Positions 1 through 9,556 of a stretch of 64,000 bases of DNA are shown piece by piece. Each line of letters begins with the position of its first letter. The first letter of the stretch is position 1. The stretch is from Klebsiella pneumoniae. GTDB taxonomy: Bacteria > Pseudomonadota > Gammaproteobacteria > Eutrophobiales > Eutrophobiaceae. The stretch covers positions 1 through 64,000 of the forward strand of contig CAMDWI010000004.1 in assembly GCA_945878555.1 (NCBI GenBank), given 5' to 3'. The notes beneath the pieces were generated by a model. It worked only from the letters and a program-made list of their open reading frames with translations, was not told the origin of the DNA and ran no database searches. The position numbers and the translations under genes were made by a program.

Positions 1-3000
1 GAAGGTAATACGGCGATTCTACGTGCGGCGGGCGGTATTGGCGATGGCAATGCGCTGGAGACCAGCCTGACTACGTTGGTTGCAACCGCAACAGCAGTCG
101 GTGCGATAGAGATTACCGAGACGGATGCGATTACCCTGACGGATGTGGACACCAGCAACGGTTTGATTACGGTCACAGCGGTTGGTGCGATAGCCGCGGT
201 GGACGTGCAGTCAACGACAGATGCCGATGCGAATGACATCAGCCTGACGAGCACGGGTGCGAACATAGTGGTAGGTGTGGTGAATGCGGGAACCACGGCG
301 GGTGATGTGACGTTGGATGCGCAGGGTGGTGCTATTACGGATGCAAACGGTGCCACGGTAAACGTGACAGCGGATGTGTTGACGGCGGATGCGTCAGGCG
401 GGATTGACCTGGATACAACGGTTAATAGCCTGAATGCCTCGACCAGTGCGGCAGGTGCGATACTTATAACCGAGACGGATGCGATCACGCTGACGGATGT
501 GGATACCAGTAATGGCCTGATTACGATCACGGCAGGTGGCACATTGACAGCGACGGATGTACAGTCGCTGACAGATAATGATGCAAACGACATCAGCCTG
601 ACGAGTACAGCGAACATTGTGGCGGGCATTATCAATGCGGGTACGACGGCCGGTGATGTGACGCTGGATGCGCAGCTTGGTGGGATTACCGATGCGAACG
701 GTGCCACAGTAAACGTGACAGCGGACGTGTTGACGGCAGATGCGTCAGGCGGGATAGACCTTGATACGACGGTAAACAGCCTGAATGCGTCGACCAGTGC
801 AGCGGGTCCGATCCTGATTACCGAGACGGATGCGATTACGCTGACGGATGTGGACACATCGAATGGTGCCATTACCATTACGGCGGTTGGTGCGATATCG
901 GCAGTGGATGTGCAGTCAACGACAGATAATGATGCGAATGACATCAGTCTGACGAGCACGGGTGCGAACATTGTGGTCGGGGTGGTCAATGCGGGTGTCA
1001 CGGCCGGTGATGTGACGCTGGATGCGCAGGGTGGGGCAATTACCGATGCAAACGGTGCCACGGTGAACGTGACAGCGGACATACTGACAGCGGATGCGGC
1101 AGGCGGGATTGACCTTGATACAACGATAAACAGCCTGGATGCCTCGACCAGTGCGGCCGGTGCGATACTTATAACCGAGACAGATGCGATTACGCTGGCG
1201 GATGTAGATACCAGCAATGGCCTGATTACGATTACGGCAGGTGGCGCAGTTACCGCCACCAATGTTGTTTCGCAGACAAATTCCGATTTGAATGATATTT
1301 CTATAAGCACAACCAACGGTGATATTGATATCCAGTCGCTGGACGCCAAGGCACTCGGTGATGTTAGCGTCAGCACCTCATCCGGTGCTATTAATGCTAC
1401 AGGTGGTGGCGTACACATTACGGCAGATGACTTAACCTTGACTGCGTCGAACGGAGTTGGAAGTGCGACTTCGTTGAATCTGTCGACTGTGAATCAGTTG
1501 AATGTTAGTACTACTGCGGGTGATATAAGTATTGCCAATGCAGCCAATGCAGCGGTGCTGGTTCAGGGGATGGTGACCGGTTCGGGCAATATCAACTATC
1601 AGCAGACCGGCAACCAGACTTTGACCTTATCGTCTGTTAATACCGCTGATGGTAATATCACCGTAATAACTACAGGTGGTCTCAACGCCGATGTGCTGGT
1701 GGATAATGGCGGTATAATTACTGATCAGACGAATGATGTTGTTACCATCACGGCTGACGGTTCAATTTTCGATCTGCAGATAAACCCCGATCTGGTGACG
1801 GATATCACTACCTTCAGTCTGGTGATGAGTTCCGGAGAAAATATCGGACTCCCAAATCACCTGGACACTGATTCTTCAATATTGGATCTGGTGGCGACAG
1901 CGGGAGGCGATATCGCAATCAACAATAACGGACCGGTAGATATCACCCGGATGCTTACGTCCGGCAATTCAACGATTGTTAATAATGGTGATATAACAAA
2001 TAGCGGCGAGATAAATGTGGGTGGCACAGCCTCCTTCGAAAGTAACAATAGTGATGTTACGCTGAATTTTGCCAGTAATGATTTCAATAATATCGTTTTA
2101 AACAACACAGGTAATCTGGTGTTGCTAGATCAGAACTCAATCAACTTCGGGTCTGCTGCATCGACGATTAACGGTAGTCTGACAGTGACCATTAATGGTG
2201 ATATCACCCAGACTGGCGGCATAAGCGTTTCCGGCGTATCGCAGTTTGCCGTGGGGAATACCAATTCAATCACCCTGACTGCTGCGAATGACTTCCAGGG
2301 TCTGGTCACGATTAATTCGGCAAATAATGTTTTCATTACCGATAGTAATAACCTTGCATTTGATACTGTAACCGTCGCAGGGTCGTTTAACCCTGTGGCG
2401 GCCTCTACATCGTTTAATAATAATATTACCGCAGGCGGGGCGATAAACCTGGGGTCTACCGGCGGGTTGAGTATCGACGGTGATACTATTTTACGGTCGG
2501 CGGTCAACGCGATTAACTTCACCGGTACTACAGTGACGGGTAGTGCGGCATTACAAATTGATACGCCACTCGGGGCTGATTTGATTATAGGAAGCTCTGA
2601 TGCAGCCGACCAGATTAACGGTACACTATTTACAGGATTTGATGGTCATCTGGTAATAGGTGGTACGATCATTCCGGCTACACCACCGGCAGAGTCACTC
2701 GGTACAGAGTTGGTAACAGTCAATGCAAATCAGTTAACCATAGCCCCAGGTACAGTTCTCAGGACAAACTCAGATATTACACTGCTTGCAAGTAATATTT
2801 CGCTCGATTTGAATTCAGTTGTAAGTGCAGGTGGCGTAGGTGGTAATGCTGCTGGTTCTGCAACCGATCAGGTTTCGCTCATCGCTGTAGGAAGCAGTAA
2901 TGGTGGTAATGTTCCTGGTGATATTACGGGTATCGCCTTCCCGGGTACAATTGAAGGAGCTGCCATTCTATTGATTGCTGCGAACGATATTATTAATGCC

Positions 3001-3933
3001 CAAAACCTGGTTATTGATGCGAATGGTGGAAATTTGCAGACAATTGTAGGATCAGGCAGTTCTCCAACATTTGGTATATTGAATGCAATACCAGTTGAAG
3101 CAACGAGTGTTACAACCTCATTCCTGAATGCGCTCCTTACCGGTACAGGCTTGAACGTAAATAACCTTTCATTCGTACAGGCGCAAACTCTAATCCTGGG
3201 CAACCTGATCGGTCTCGAACAGATTGCCTACATCGACGTAGGTCTGTTTGAAGAGGATCTGACCCTGTTTGGTACGATAGGCCGCGGTATCGCCCTGTCA
3301 CTGGCACAGTGCGAAGAGGTTGAGGGTTGTGCCCCGGATGTGACCGAGGCGGAACTGGATGAGTTGATCGTCCAGCTGGAAGGCAGGATTACCGAGCTGG
3401 AGCGTCGCCTGGCCGAGGCTGGGCCATCTGAGCGTGCTGAGCTGGAAGCACTGTTGAGCGGGTACAGAACAGAACTTGCCAACTTCATGAGCTACAAGAC
3501 CGAACTGCAAGAGTTCTATGCGGCGGAAGAGGATATCCAGGACGATGCATTTGGTAGTGAGTTTGATGATGCCAGTGGTAATGCCACTACGGTTGAAATC
3601 ACCCGCCTGACAAACATACTGGAAATGATAAAGACACGTGTTGACTGGCTGGAGTCGCTGAAGGGTGATGATGCGACACGTGGCAAACTGGGTAGCTCTA
3701 CCGGTATTGACCTGACGATTGAAACGCTGGACAGGATTATTGATGCTACACGTCAGCAAATCCTGTTTATAGAGGGCCAGATCCAGAAGATACTGCAGGG
3801 CACCCAGGCATCTACCGACAAGTCGATTTTTATGGCTGAATCGGGCAATCCTCTGGATTCGGTAAATGCGGCCATGGGGACACAGAAATATTCTTACAAT
3901 CTCGTTTCACCTGTTGGATACAGCTGGTATTGA
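1..3933 (+). CDS. Giant repetitive surface adhesin, C-terminal part (5' end outside window)
   Basis: The frame is open from base 1 to the TGA at 3931-3933, so about 1310 residues of a larger protein are visible. Residues 38 to about 436 are three and a half near-identical blocks of 117-118 residues rich in T, D, A, V and G (ITETDAITLTDVDTSNG recurs). After that comes a long, more diverged stretch rich in N, T and G with short hydrophobic strands, typical of the beta-helical stalk of filamentous-haemagglutinin-like proteins. The last 230 residues change character: a segment with Cys1104 and Cys1110, then a charged helical, probably coiled-coil region. That C-terminal module recurs in the next gene. 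Secretion type cannot be judged because the N terminus is missing. Surface location is inferred from family architecture; the exact family is uncertain. Confidence 0.8.
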   Translation, partial: EGNTAILRAAGGIGDGNALETSLTTLVATATAVGAIEITETDAITLTDVDTSNGLITVTAVGAIAAVDVQSTTDADANDISLTSTGANIVVGVVNAGTTAGDVTLDAQGGAITDANGATVNVTADVLTADASGGIDLDTTVNSLNASTSAAGAILITETDAITLTDVDTSNGLITITAGGTLTATDVQSLTDNDANDISLTSTANIVAGIINAGTTAGDVTLDAQLGGITDANGATVNVTADVLTADASGGIDLDTTVNSLNASTSAAGPILITETDAITLTDVDTSNGAITITAVGAISAVDVQSTTDNDANDISLTSTGANIVVGVVNAGVTAGDVTLDAQGGAITDANGATVNVTADILTADAAGGIDLDTTINSLDASTSAAGAILITETDAITLADVDTSNGLITITAGGAVTATNVVSQTNSDLNDISISTTNGDIDIQSLDAKALGDVSVSTSSGAINATGGGVHITADDLTLTASNGVGSATSLNLSTVNQLNVSTTAGDISIANAANAAVLVQGMVTGSGNINYQQTGNQTLTLSSVNTADGNITVITTGGLNADVLVDNGGIITDQTNDVVTITADGSIFDLQINPDLVTDITTFSLVMSSGENIGLPNHLDTDSSILDLVATAGGDIAINNNGPVDITRMLTSGNSTIVNNGDITNSGEINVGGTASFESNNSDVTLNFASNDFNNIVLNNTGNLVLLDQNSINFGSAASTINGSLTVTINGDITQTGGISVSGVSQFAVGNTNSITLTAANDFQGLVTINSANNVFITDSNNLAFDTVTVAGSFNPVAASTSFNNNITAGGAINLGSTGGLSIDGDTILRSAVNAINFTGTTVTGSAALQIDTPLGADLIIGSSDAADQINGTLFTGFDGHLVIGGTIIPATPPAESLGTELVTVNANQLTIAPGTVLRTNSDITLLASNISLDLNSVVSAGGVGGNAAGSATDQVSLIAVGSSNGGNVPGDITGIAFPGTIEGAAILLIAANDIINAQNLVIDANGGNLQTIVGSGSSPTFGILNAIPVEATSVTTSFLNALLTGTGLNVNNLSFVQAQTLILGNLIGLEQIAYIDVGLFEEDLTLFGTIGRGIALSLAQCEEVEGCAPDVTEAELDELIVQLEGRITELERRLAEAGPSERAELEALLSGYRTELANFMSYKTELQEFYAAEEDIQDDAFGSEFDDASGNATTVEITRLTNILEMIKTRVDWLESLKGDDATRGKLGSSTGIDLTIETLDRIIDATRQQILFIEGQIQKILQGTQASTDKSIFMAESGNPLDSVNAAMGTQKYSYNLVSPVGYSWY
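112..1310 (+). repeat. Tandem coding repeats, 354/351/354 bp units
   Basis: The motif encoding ITETDAITL starts at 112, 466, 817 and 1171, so units are 354, 351 and 354 bp. The first three copies are complete and the fourth fades after about 1310. Copies are close to identical in DNA, with mainly single-base differences. The repeat may extend left of the window in diverged form, since bases 1-111 resemble it only loosely. Confidence 0.85.
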
Positions 3934-3944
3934 TTATGGGTCAC

Positions 3945-4520
3945 ATGATTGATGAAATTAAGTCCCGGATTCTCCTGCCAGTAATTGCAGGCACCCTGTT
4001 ATTTTGCTTTGGTAATGTCTATAGCCAGATACTGGATGAGCAGGTGCTGGATTCGGCCGATTCTGCCAAATTCCAGCAGGAGATAGACATATTTACCACC
4101 ATCAAGGATGGAATTACCTTGTCGGTTGCGGAATGTGAGCTGGTGGAGAGTTGCACGGTCAATGTCAACCGTGGTGAGGTCGAGCAATTAATTACAGTTA
4201 TTGATACCCGTGTTAATGCGCTCAGCCTGCGTTATACAGAATCTGCGGATCCGGGGCTGGAAGGTGTGCTGGTTGCCTACGCGGATACCCGCGATAGTTA
4301 TCAGGCCTTACTGGATAAAATGAATACGATGCCCCAATTTGCCCAGCAGCAGGACGTGGCGGGAGATCTTGAGACGGATGATTTCTTTACAGCCGCAGGT
4401 AGTCGCGCTGGATCTGTACCTAACGAATTGATGCAGCTGTTCCAGGATGCAGATGAAGAGCTGGTCGATGATGATATAGAAAATACACCCGAAACGGAAA
4501 GCAGTAGCTCCGCACCATAA
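3945..4520 (+). CDS. Small exported protein sharing the adhesin C-terminal module
   Basis: A 191-residue protein of unknown function. From the ATG at 3945 it begins with a charged segment (MIDEIKSR) and a hydrophobic stretch (LLPVIAGTLLFCFGNVYS) that reads as a Sec signal peptide. ATG 3936 and TTG 3930 are in-frame alternatives. Mature residues 45 to about 125 align with the C-terminal part of the upstream adhesin: SVAECELVESC here against SLAQCEEVEGC there, with Cys64 and Cys70 at the same spacing, followed by a similar helical segment. The tail is acidic. The gene starts within a few bases of the adhesin stop, so the two are probably co-translated. A role as periplasmic or surface partner of the adhesin is inference. 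Confidence 0.75.
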   Translation: MIDEIKSRILLPVIAGTLLFCFGNVYSQILDEQVLDSADSAKFQQEIDIFTTIKDGITLSVAECELVESCTVNVNRGEVEQLITVIDTRVNALSLRYTESADPGLEGVLVAYADTRDSYQALLDKMNTMPQFAQQQDVAGDLETDDFFTAAGSRAGSVPNELMQLFQDADEELVDDDIENTPETESSSSAP

Positions 4521-4541
4521 CAATCAAGGACAGTAATAATA

Positions 4542-5264
4542 ATGACTTCCCAACCGTTGTTTTATAAAAAAGTTGTGCCCTTAAACAAGGAACGCCATAA
4601 AAATCTCTATCTGGAACCCATTGAAGGTTATACATTTGCGGCAGATACCAACAGCTTGTACATAGCCGCAATTGAGTTTGTAAAGGCAGCGGCTGAGTAC
4701 GCAATTGTCTTCGGAAAAGATGCGGATAATACTGTTTATCCTGTCGTCTTGCTGGGCCTGAAACCCAATCAGAATCTGTTTGTAGATAAAAAAGGCAAGT
4801 GGAATGCAGATTATGTCCCGGCCTATGCACGACGTTATCCGTTTATCCTGGCAACACCGGATGCGGCCAATCCGACATTTACTGTGTGCGTGGACGAGAG
4901 TTTTACCGGGTTTAATACCGCCAAGGAAGGACAGCCGCTTTTTGACAAGAAAGGCAAGGAATCGGCGATATTAAAGCAGGCAGTCGAATTTTTACAGGAC
5001 TACCAGAAGAACGTCCAGTTAACGAATCTCTTTTGCAGTAATCTGGTCAAAAACGAACTGCTCGAACTAGTTCAGGCCAATATTGAGATGAAGACCGGTG
5101 ATAAATATGCCATTGGTGGATTTCAATGTGTCAGCAGGAAGAAACTGAAAGAATTAAAACCGGAGAAGCTGGCAGAGCTTGCAAAAACAGACGAGCTGGA
5201 ATTAATCTACAGCCATCTGTTTTCACTGAACAATATAAACGGATTGATTAAAAAACTGGCCTAG
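4542..5264 (+). CDS. SapC-family protein
   Basis: 240 residues, the usual length for the SapC family named from Campylobacter S-layer loci. Typical features are the opening FYKKVVPLNKERHKNLYL, the segment YPVVLLGLKPNQNLFVD, and ARRYPFILA. No signal peptide or membrane span is visible, so it is probably cytoplasmic. An AAGGA Shine-Dalgarno sequence lies at 4526-4530, 11 bases before the ATG. It follows the adhesin and its small partner on the same strand and is the last gene before a convergent operon. The biochemical role of SapC is not established; linkage to surface-protein genes fits the family's history. Family assignment is fairly sure, function is not. Confidence 0.75.
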   Translation: MTSQPLFYKKVVPLNKERHKNLYLEPIEGYTFAADTNSLYIAAIEFVKAAAEYAIVFGKDADNTVYPVVLLGLKPNQNLFVDKKGKWNADYVPAYARRYPFILATPDAANPTFTVCVDESFTGFNTAKEGQPLFDKKGKESAILKQAVEFLQDYQKNVQLTNLFCSNLVKNELLELVQANIEMKTGDKYAIGGFQCVSRKKLKELKPEKLAELAKTDELELIYSHLFSLNNINGLIKKLA

Positions 5265-5270
5265 TATAAG

Positions 5271-5297
5271 CCGGTAACTGCCCTAGGTAGTTACCGG
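5271..5297. terminator. Hairpin between convergent genes, possible bidirectional terminator
   Basis: CCGGTAACT at 5271-5279 and AGTTACCGG at 5289-5297 form a perfect nine-pair stem with a nine-base loop. It sits between the sapC-like stop and the end of the convergent ABC exporter, whose TAG stop lies in the loop. U-tracts on either side are weak, so termination efficiency is uncertain. Confidence 0.5.
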
Positions 5298-7085
5298 TAA
5301 TTTATGCACTGACTGGTGTTGCTGTATTTCCCACATCTTGGCATATACGCCCTTGCGCTCAAGTAAGTCCTGATGTGTTCCTTGTTCGACTATCCTGCCA
5401 TGGCGGAGGACCACAATACCGTCGGCATCAATAATGGTTGATAGCCTGTGTGCGATTATCAGCGTAGTCCGGTTTGCTGAAATTTCCCGTAACGCCCCGA
5501 TAATCGCCTGTTCAGCTGTGGAGTCGAGCGAAGATGTTGCCTCATCAAAAATCATAATGGCCGGGCTTTTAAGCAACATTCTGGCGATGGCTATACGTTG
5601 CTTTTCACCACCGGAGACCTTCAGTCCTCGTTCACCTACCAGCGTATCGTAACCAGCTGGCAACTGTTTGATAAAATCATCCAGATGCGCCAGTTGTGCT
5701 GCCTTCTTAACCTCAGCCTCGGTGGCCTGCGGTGAGCCGTAGGCAATATTGTAGTAAATGGAGTTATTAAACAGCACAGTGTCCTGCGGTACGATACCAA
5801 TTGCCCGACGCAGACTGTCCTGGGTGACCTCACGCAGGTCCTGCCCATCTATGCGTATACTCCCACTTTCTATGTCATAAAACCGGAATAACAGACGTGC
5901 GATGGTGGATTTGCCAGACCCACTGGGGCCTACCAGTGCATACTTTTTTCCTGACGGTATGGTCAGATTGATGTCGAACAGAATCTGACGGTCAGATTTA
6001 TAGGAAAAACAGACCTTATCAAAGCTGATTTCACCGCTGGTTATCTTGAGATCTGCGGGATCGGGGTTGTCCTTTATGACAGGTTCTGCGGCCATCAGAG
6101 AAAACATATGTTCAACATCCGCCAGGGCTCGCTTGATTTCACGGTAAACAAAGCCAAGAAAATTCAGCGGGATAAATAACTGAACCATGAAGGCGTTCAC
6201 CAGGACCAGATCCCCGATGGTCATGCGTCCATCTACGACCATGCGGGAGGCCAGGATCATGATTACGGTGATCGAGATCGATATGATCACGGCCTGTCCG
6301 GAATTCAGGGCAACCAGCGACAGTCTGTTCTGCATTCTCGCGTCTTCCAGTTTTTTCAGGTTGCTGTCAAACTGGTCAGCTTCATACTGTTCATTGTTGA
6401 AATACTTTACGGTCTCGAAATTCATCAGGCTGTCGAGTGCGTAGGTGCTGGATTGACTGTCCATTTCGTTCATTGTGCGCACATAACTGTTGCGCCAGTC
6501 GGTTACCAGGACTGAAAAGATGATATAGGTTGTGACAGAAATAATGATAATGACGGCAAATGCAGCACCATAGTTATAAAAAAGTATGCCAGTCACCATC
6601 AGGATTTCCAGCAGTGTCGGTACGATATTGAATAGCAGGAATCGCATGAGGAAACTGATGCCACTGGTTCCGCGTTCAATGTCCCGGGACAAGCCCCCCA
6701 TTTTTCTGGACAGGTGAAACTCAAGATCGAGTGTATGCAAATGATTGAATACATTCAGGGCAATTTTCCGCATGGCGTTTTCAGTTACTCGACCAAATAT
6801 GGAGTCGCGTATTTCACCAAAAATGATGGTGCCGAAGCGGAGAATTCCGTAAAAGACCAGAAACAATAACGGCAGGGTGATGATCTGGTTCTGTGCTGTA
6901 TCAAGTGAGTCTACGATATATTTCATCGCAAAGGGCAGGGTGACACTTGCCAGTTTTGCCATTACAAGGCAAAGCATGGCGATGATGACCCTGCCGCGAA
7001 ATACCATGAAGTAGGGCAGCAGGCTTTTCAGTACAGACCAGTCCCCGGACCAGGTATTACCAGAGTAATTTCGTGAACCGCGCAT
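5283..7085 (-). CDS. Atm1/HMT1-type half-size ABC exporter
   Basis: A 600-residue fused permease-ATPase. The N-terminal half has about six membrane segments and segments typical of the Atm1 family: NFETVKYFNNE, and MTIGDLVLVNAFMVQLFIPLNFLG. The ATPase half shows Walker A GPSGSGKST near residue 390, Q-loop VPQDTVLFN, signature VSGGEKQR near 490, Walker B IMIFDEATSSLD, and the switch histidine in IIAHRLSTI. Atm1 relatives export glutathione-linked metal or sulfur species from the cytoplasm and work as homodimers; the substrate here is inferred only from family. I start it at the ATG at 7085, five bases after the upstream permease stop, because the longer reading frame to 7226 runs through that gene and lacks family similarity. 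Confidence 0.85.
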   Translation of the reverse strand: MRGSRNYSGNTWSGDWSVLKSLLPYFMVFRGRVIIAMLCLVMAKLASVTLPFAMKYIVDSLDTAQNQIITLPLLFLVFYGILRFGTIIFGEIRDSIFGRVTENAMRKIALNVFNHLHTLDLEFHLSRKMGGLSRDIERGTSGISFLMRFLLFNIVPTLLEILMVTGILFYNYGAAFAVIIIISVTTYIIFSVLVTDWRNSYVRTMNEMDSQSSTYALDSLMNFETVKYFNNEQYEADQFDSNLKKLEDARMQNRLSLVALNSGQAVIISISITVIMILASRMVVDGRMTIGDLVLVNAFMVQLFIPLNFLGFVYREIKRALADVEHMFSLMAAEPVIKDNPDPADLKITSGEISFDKVCFSYKSDRQILFDINLTIPSGKKYALVGPSGSGKSTIARLLFRFYDIESGSIRIDGQDLREVTQDSLRRAIGIVPQDTVLFNNSIYYNIAYGSPQATEAEVKKAAQLAHLDDFIKQLPAGYDTLVGERGLKVSGGEKQRIAIARMLLKSPAIMIFDEATSSLDSTAEQAIIGALREISANRTTLIIAHRLSTIIDADGIVVLRHGRIVEQGTHQDLLERKGVYAKMWEIQQHQSVHKLPVTT

Positions 7086-7090
7086 TCTTT

Positions 7091-8299
7091 TTATTCGTAC
7101 CGTAGTGCCTCGACCGGGTCGAGATAGGCTGCCCGACGTGCGGGCCAGATGCCGAAGATAAGTCCCACTCCGGCGCTGAACAGGGATGCAACCAGTATTG
7201 ACGATATGGATACATAGGTTTGCCAACCAGCCAGTTCATTCAATAGCGTGGAGACAGCGATGCCGGTCAGGATTCCGACAATACCACCTGTCAGACAAAG
7301 TGTCACCGACTCAACCAGAAACTGCATCAGAATATTGGAACGGGTCGCACCCAGTGCAATACGGATTCCGATCTCCCGCGTTCGCTCCGTAACCGATACC
7401 AGCATGATATTCATAATGCCTATGCCGCCTACCAACAGACTTACCCCGGCTATTCCGGCAAGCAATAATGTGAAGATGCGGGTAGCCTCCTGGGCGGTAT
7501 TGAGAAACATCTTGCTGTCGGTGATGGAAAAATCATTGTCTTTGCCGGGGAGGATCCGGTGTTCCCTGCGCAATATACGCTCTATCTCGACGATCGCCTT
7601 TTCAATGCTGATACTGTCATTGACCTGCACACTGATGGCTTCAACACGGTCAGTACCATAGACCCTGAATTGCGATGTTAGCAGTGGTATCCATATATCA
7701 TCATCCGGATTGTTATAGCCGACAGAACCCTTCTTTTTCAAAATACCGATGACCTCGAATGGAAAATTGCGTATCGATATTGTGTTACCTATCAATTCCA
7801 GCGGATCAATCCCCAGTTCTTCGGAAACCTCTCCTCCCAGCACTGCAACCCTGCGTTTGGCATTATTATCTGCCGCATTGAATAATCTCCCGTTTTCAAT
7901 TTCAAAACCTTTTACTACCGCAAAGTCGGGCGTGGTACCGACCACCGAAAGGTTCTGGTTGGAATTGCCGTATTTTACCTGTTCCCGTCCTGATATTTCT
8001 GGTATGACTGCGCTGATATAGCGGGAATCTTCCATCAACCTGGTCGTGTCATTAACCGTCAGGGTCATCTGGTTTCTGGAAACACCACCACGAAAGGATC
8101 GGCTTGAAGATACTGTCAGGATATTTGTGCCCAGCGATTCGATCCGGTCATTGATGGCCTTCTGCGCCCCGGTACCCATCGCAACCATCGTGATAACTGA
8201 AGCGACACCTATAACGATCCCGAGCATGGTCAACATCGCACGAAACAGGTTGGCCAGTATAGACTGGAAGGCGAGGCGGATGATTTCTATCAAGTGCAT
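7091..8299 (-). CDS. MacB-like ABC permease (no ATPase domain)
   Basis: 402 residues. An N-terminal membrane helix (MLTMLGIVIGVASVITMVAMG) is followed by a large periplasmic MacB_PCD-type domain (about residues 40-260) and a C-terminal FtsX domain with three helices, including the conserved SVTERTREIGIRIALGAT. It lacks the N-terminal nucleotide-binding domain of true MacB; that function is supplied by the separate ATPase gene two places upstream. With the adaptor in between, this makes a split tripartite exporter of the mechanotransmission class, moving peptides, lipoproteins or small toxic molecules out through a TolC-type channel not encoded here. Substrate unknown. Confidence 0.88.
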   Translation of the reverse strand: MHLIEIIRLAFQSILANLFRAMLTMLGIVIGVASVITMVAMGTGAQKAINDRIESLGTNILTVSSSRSFRGGVSRNQMTLTVNDTTRLMEDSRYISAVIPEISGREQVKYGNSNQNLSVVGTTPDFAVVKGFEIENGRLFNAADNNAKRRVAVLGGEVSEELGIDPLELIGNTISIRNFPFEVIGILKKKGSVGYNNPDDDIWIPLLTSQFRVYGTDRVEAISVQVNDSISIEKAIVEIERILRREHRILPGKDNDFSITDSKMFLNTAQEATRIFTLLLAGIAGVSLLVGGIGIMNIMLVSVTERTREIGIRIALGATRSNILMQFLVESVTLCLTGGIVGILTGIAVSTLLNELAGWQTYVSISSILVASLFSAGVGLIFGIWPARRAAYLDPVEALRYE

Positions 8300-8320
8300 A
8301 GCGCAGCTGGTTTCCCGTGG

Positions 8321-9556
8321 TTACATGCCGGGAGGTCGCAGACGTTGATTGAGAGAGTTCTGGATCCGTTCCTGTCTTTCCAACAGACCGGAACTCGGTA
8401 GTATCAACACTTGTTCATCTTTCTCCAGGCCACTGATGATCTCACTGTACTCAAGGTCAGTAATACCGGTTTTGACAAACCGGGGTTCAAGGTCATTATC
8501 ACGTACCAGCAAGACCCAGTACTCGCCGCCATAAATAGCGTCTGAACTTTGGCCAGTTTTCAACAAGCTGGTGCGGGAGGCAGCTATTTTCTGCTTCAGT
8601 TCATCCGTACTGATTTGAAGCACGGCGGCAGTCGTTGCCAGATCGCGATCCGTACGCAGTGCCATGGTGGGCACTGCCAGTACATTTTCAGCATGGGCTA
8701 TGTTGATTATCACCTCGGCATTCATCCCCGGTCTTAGCAGTCCTTTTTGATTTTCAAGCCGGATTAGTACAGGAAACATGGTGACATTCTGGTCTACTGT
8801 GGCCTGCGGTTCGATTTTCAGTACCTGACCGTTAAATGGCTGGTTTGGATAGGCAGAGACCTTCACAATGGCCTCCATGCCAGGTTCTATCTTGCCGATG
8901 TCTGTTTCATCCACACGGGTCCTGACCTGTACTGTGGCGAGATCTGCCATCTTCAGTAATACGGTACCGCCACCGACATCACGGGTAGGGGACGAGATGA
9001 CCTGACCGCGTTCTACGTTTTTTTCTATGACGATGCCGGATATCGGTGCCTTGACGTCGGTATCATCGAGGGCGATCTGGGCATTCTCCAGTTCTACCTG
9101 TCGACTGATTACGGCAGCCTCGGCATTGGCCAGTTCCAGTTCGGCGGTTTCATACTCGGTTTCCGTCACAATACCTTTATCCAGCAGGCTCCTGGTCCTG
9201 TTCAACTGTGTCGTCGCTATCTTGCGCCGTGCCCTGGCGGCTTCGAGGTCGGCACGTGATTGATCAAGAATATTCACCGGACTGCGCTTGTCTATCTGCA
9301 CCAGCAGGACGCCTTGTTCAACGTGGTCGCCAGTATCGGCGTTCAGGGCAAGAATTTCACCGGATGCCTTGGATTTAACCTCAATCGTGGTTTCAGGTTC
9401 AATGATTCCGGCTGCCTCGACCGAAATATCTATATCGCGGGTTGCCACAGAGGTACTTTCATAAATATCGGATGCGGGCTCTTCTTTTTTACTGCAAGCG
9501 CCCAGCAGAGCTGATAACAATAACAGGCACATATACAGCAAGCATCGATTTGTCAT
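8321..9556 (-). CDS. MacA/HlyD-like periplasmic adaptor lipoprotein
   Basis: 411 residues. The N terminus is a lipoprotein signal with lipobox SALLGAC, so the protein is probably lipid-anchored on the periplasmic side. It has a lipoyl/barrel-sandwich half (IEVKSKASGEILALNADTGDHVEQG), a helical hairpin rich in A, R and E (about residues 105-175), the second lipoyl half (VKAPISGIVIEKNVERGQVI), and beta-barrel and membrane-proximal domains. This is the order seen in MacA-type membrane fusion proteins. Its ATG overlaps the stop of the upstream ATPase gene in TAATG, implying translational coupling. It should bridge the permease to an outer-membrane channel. Confidence 0.9.
   Translation of the reverse strand: MTNRCLLYMCLLLLSALLGACSKKEEPASDIYESTSVATRDIDISVEAAGIIEPETTIEVKSKASGEILALNADTGDHVEQGVLLVQIDKRSPVNILDQSRADLEAARARRKIATTQLNRTRSLLDKGIVTETEYETAELELANAEAAVISRQVELENAQIALDDTDVKAPISGIVIEKNVERGQVISSPTRDVGGGTVLLKMADLATVQVRTRVDETDIGKIEPGMEAIVKVSAYPNQPFNGQVLKIEPQATVDQNVTMFPVLIRLENQKGLLRPGMNAEVIINIAHAENVLAVPTMALRTDRDLATTAAVLQISTDELKQKIAASRTSLLKTGQSSDAIYGGEYWVLLVRDNDLEPRFVKTGITDLEYSEIISGLEKDEQVLILPSSGLLERQERIQNSLNQRLRPPGM

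Noticed and set aside
112-1310. Regular repeats considered as a CRISPR or satellite array
   Set aside because: Units of about 354 bp stay in frame and encode protein repeats, with no short repeat-spacer pattern.
1857-2522. Minus-strand open frames within the adhesin
   Set aside because: They mirror the low-complexity repeat coding sequence and have no recognisable domains or ribosome-binding sites.
7086-7226. 47-residue N-terminal extension of the Atm1-type exporter
   Set aside because: It lies inside the MacB-like permease gene in another frame and has no similarity to the family; the ATG at 7085 directly after the permease stop fits better.
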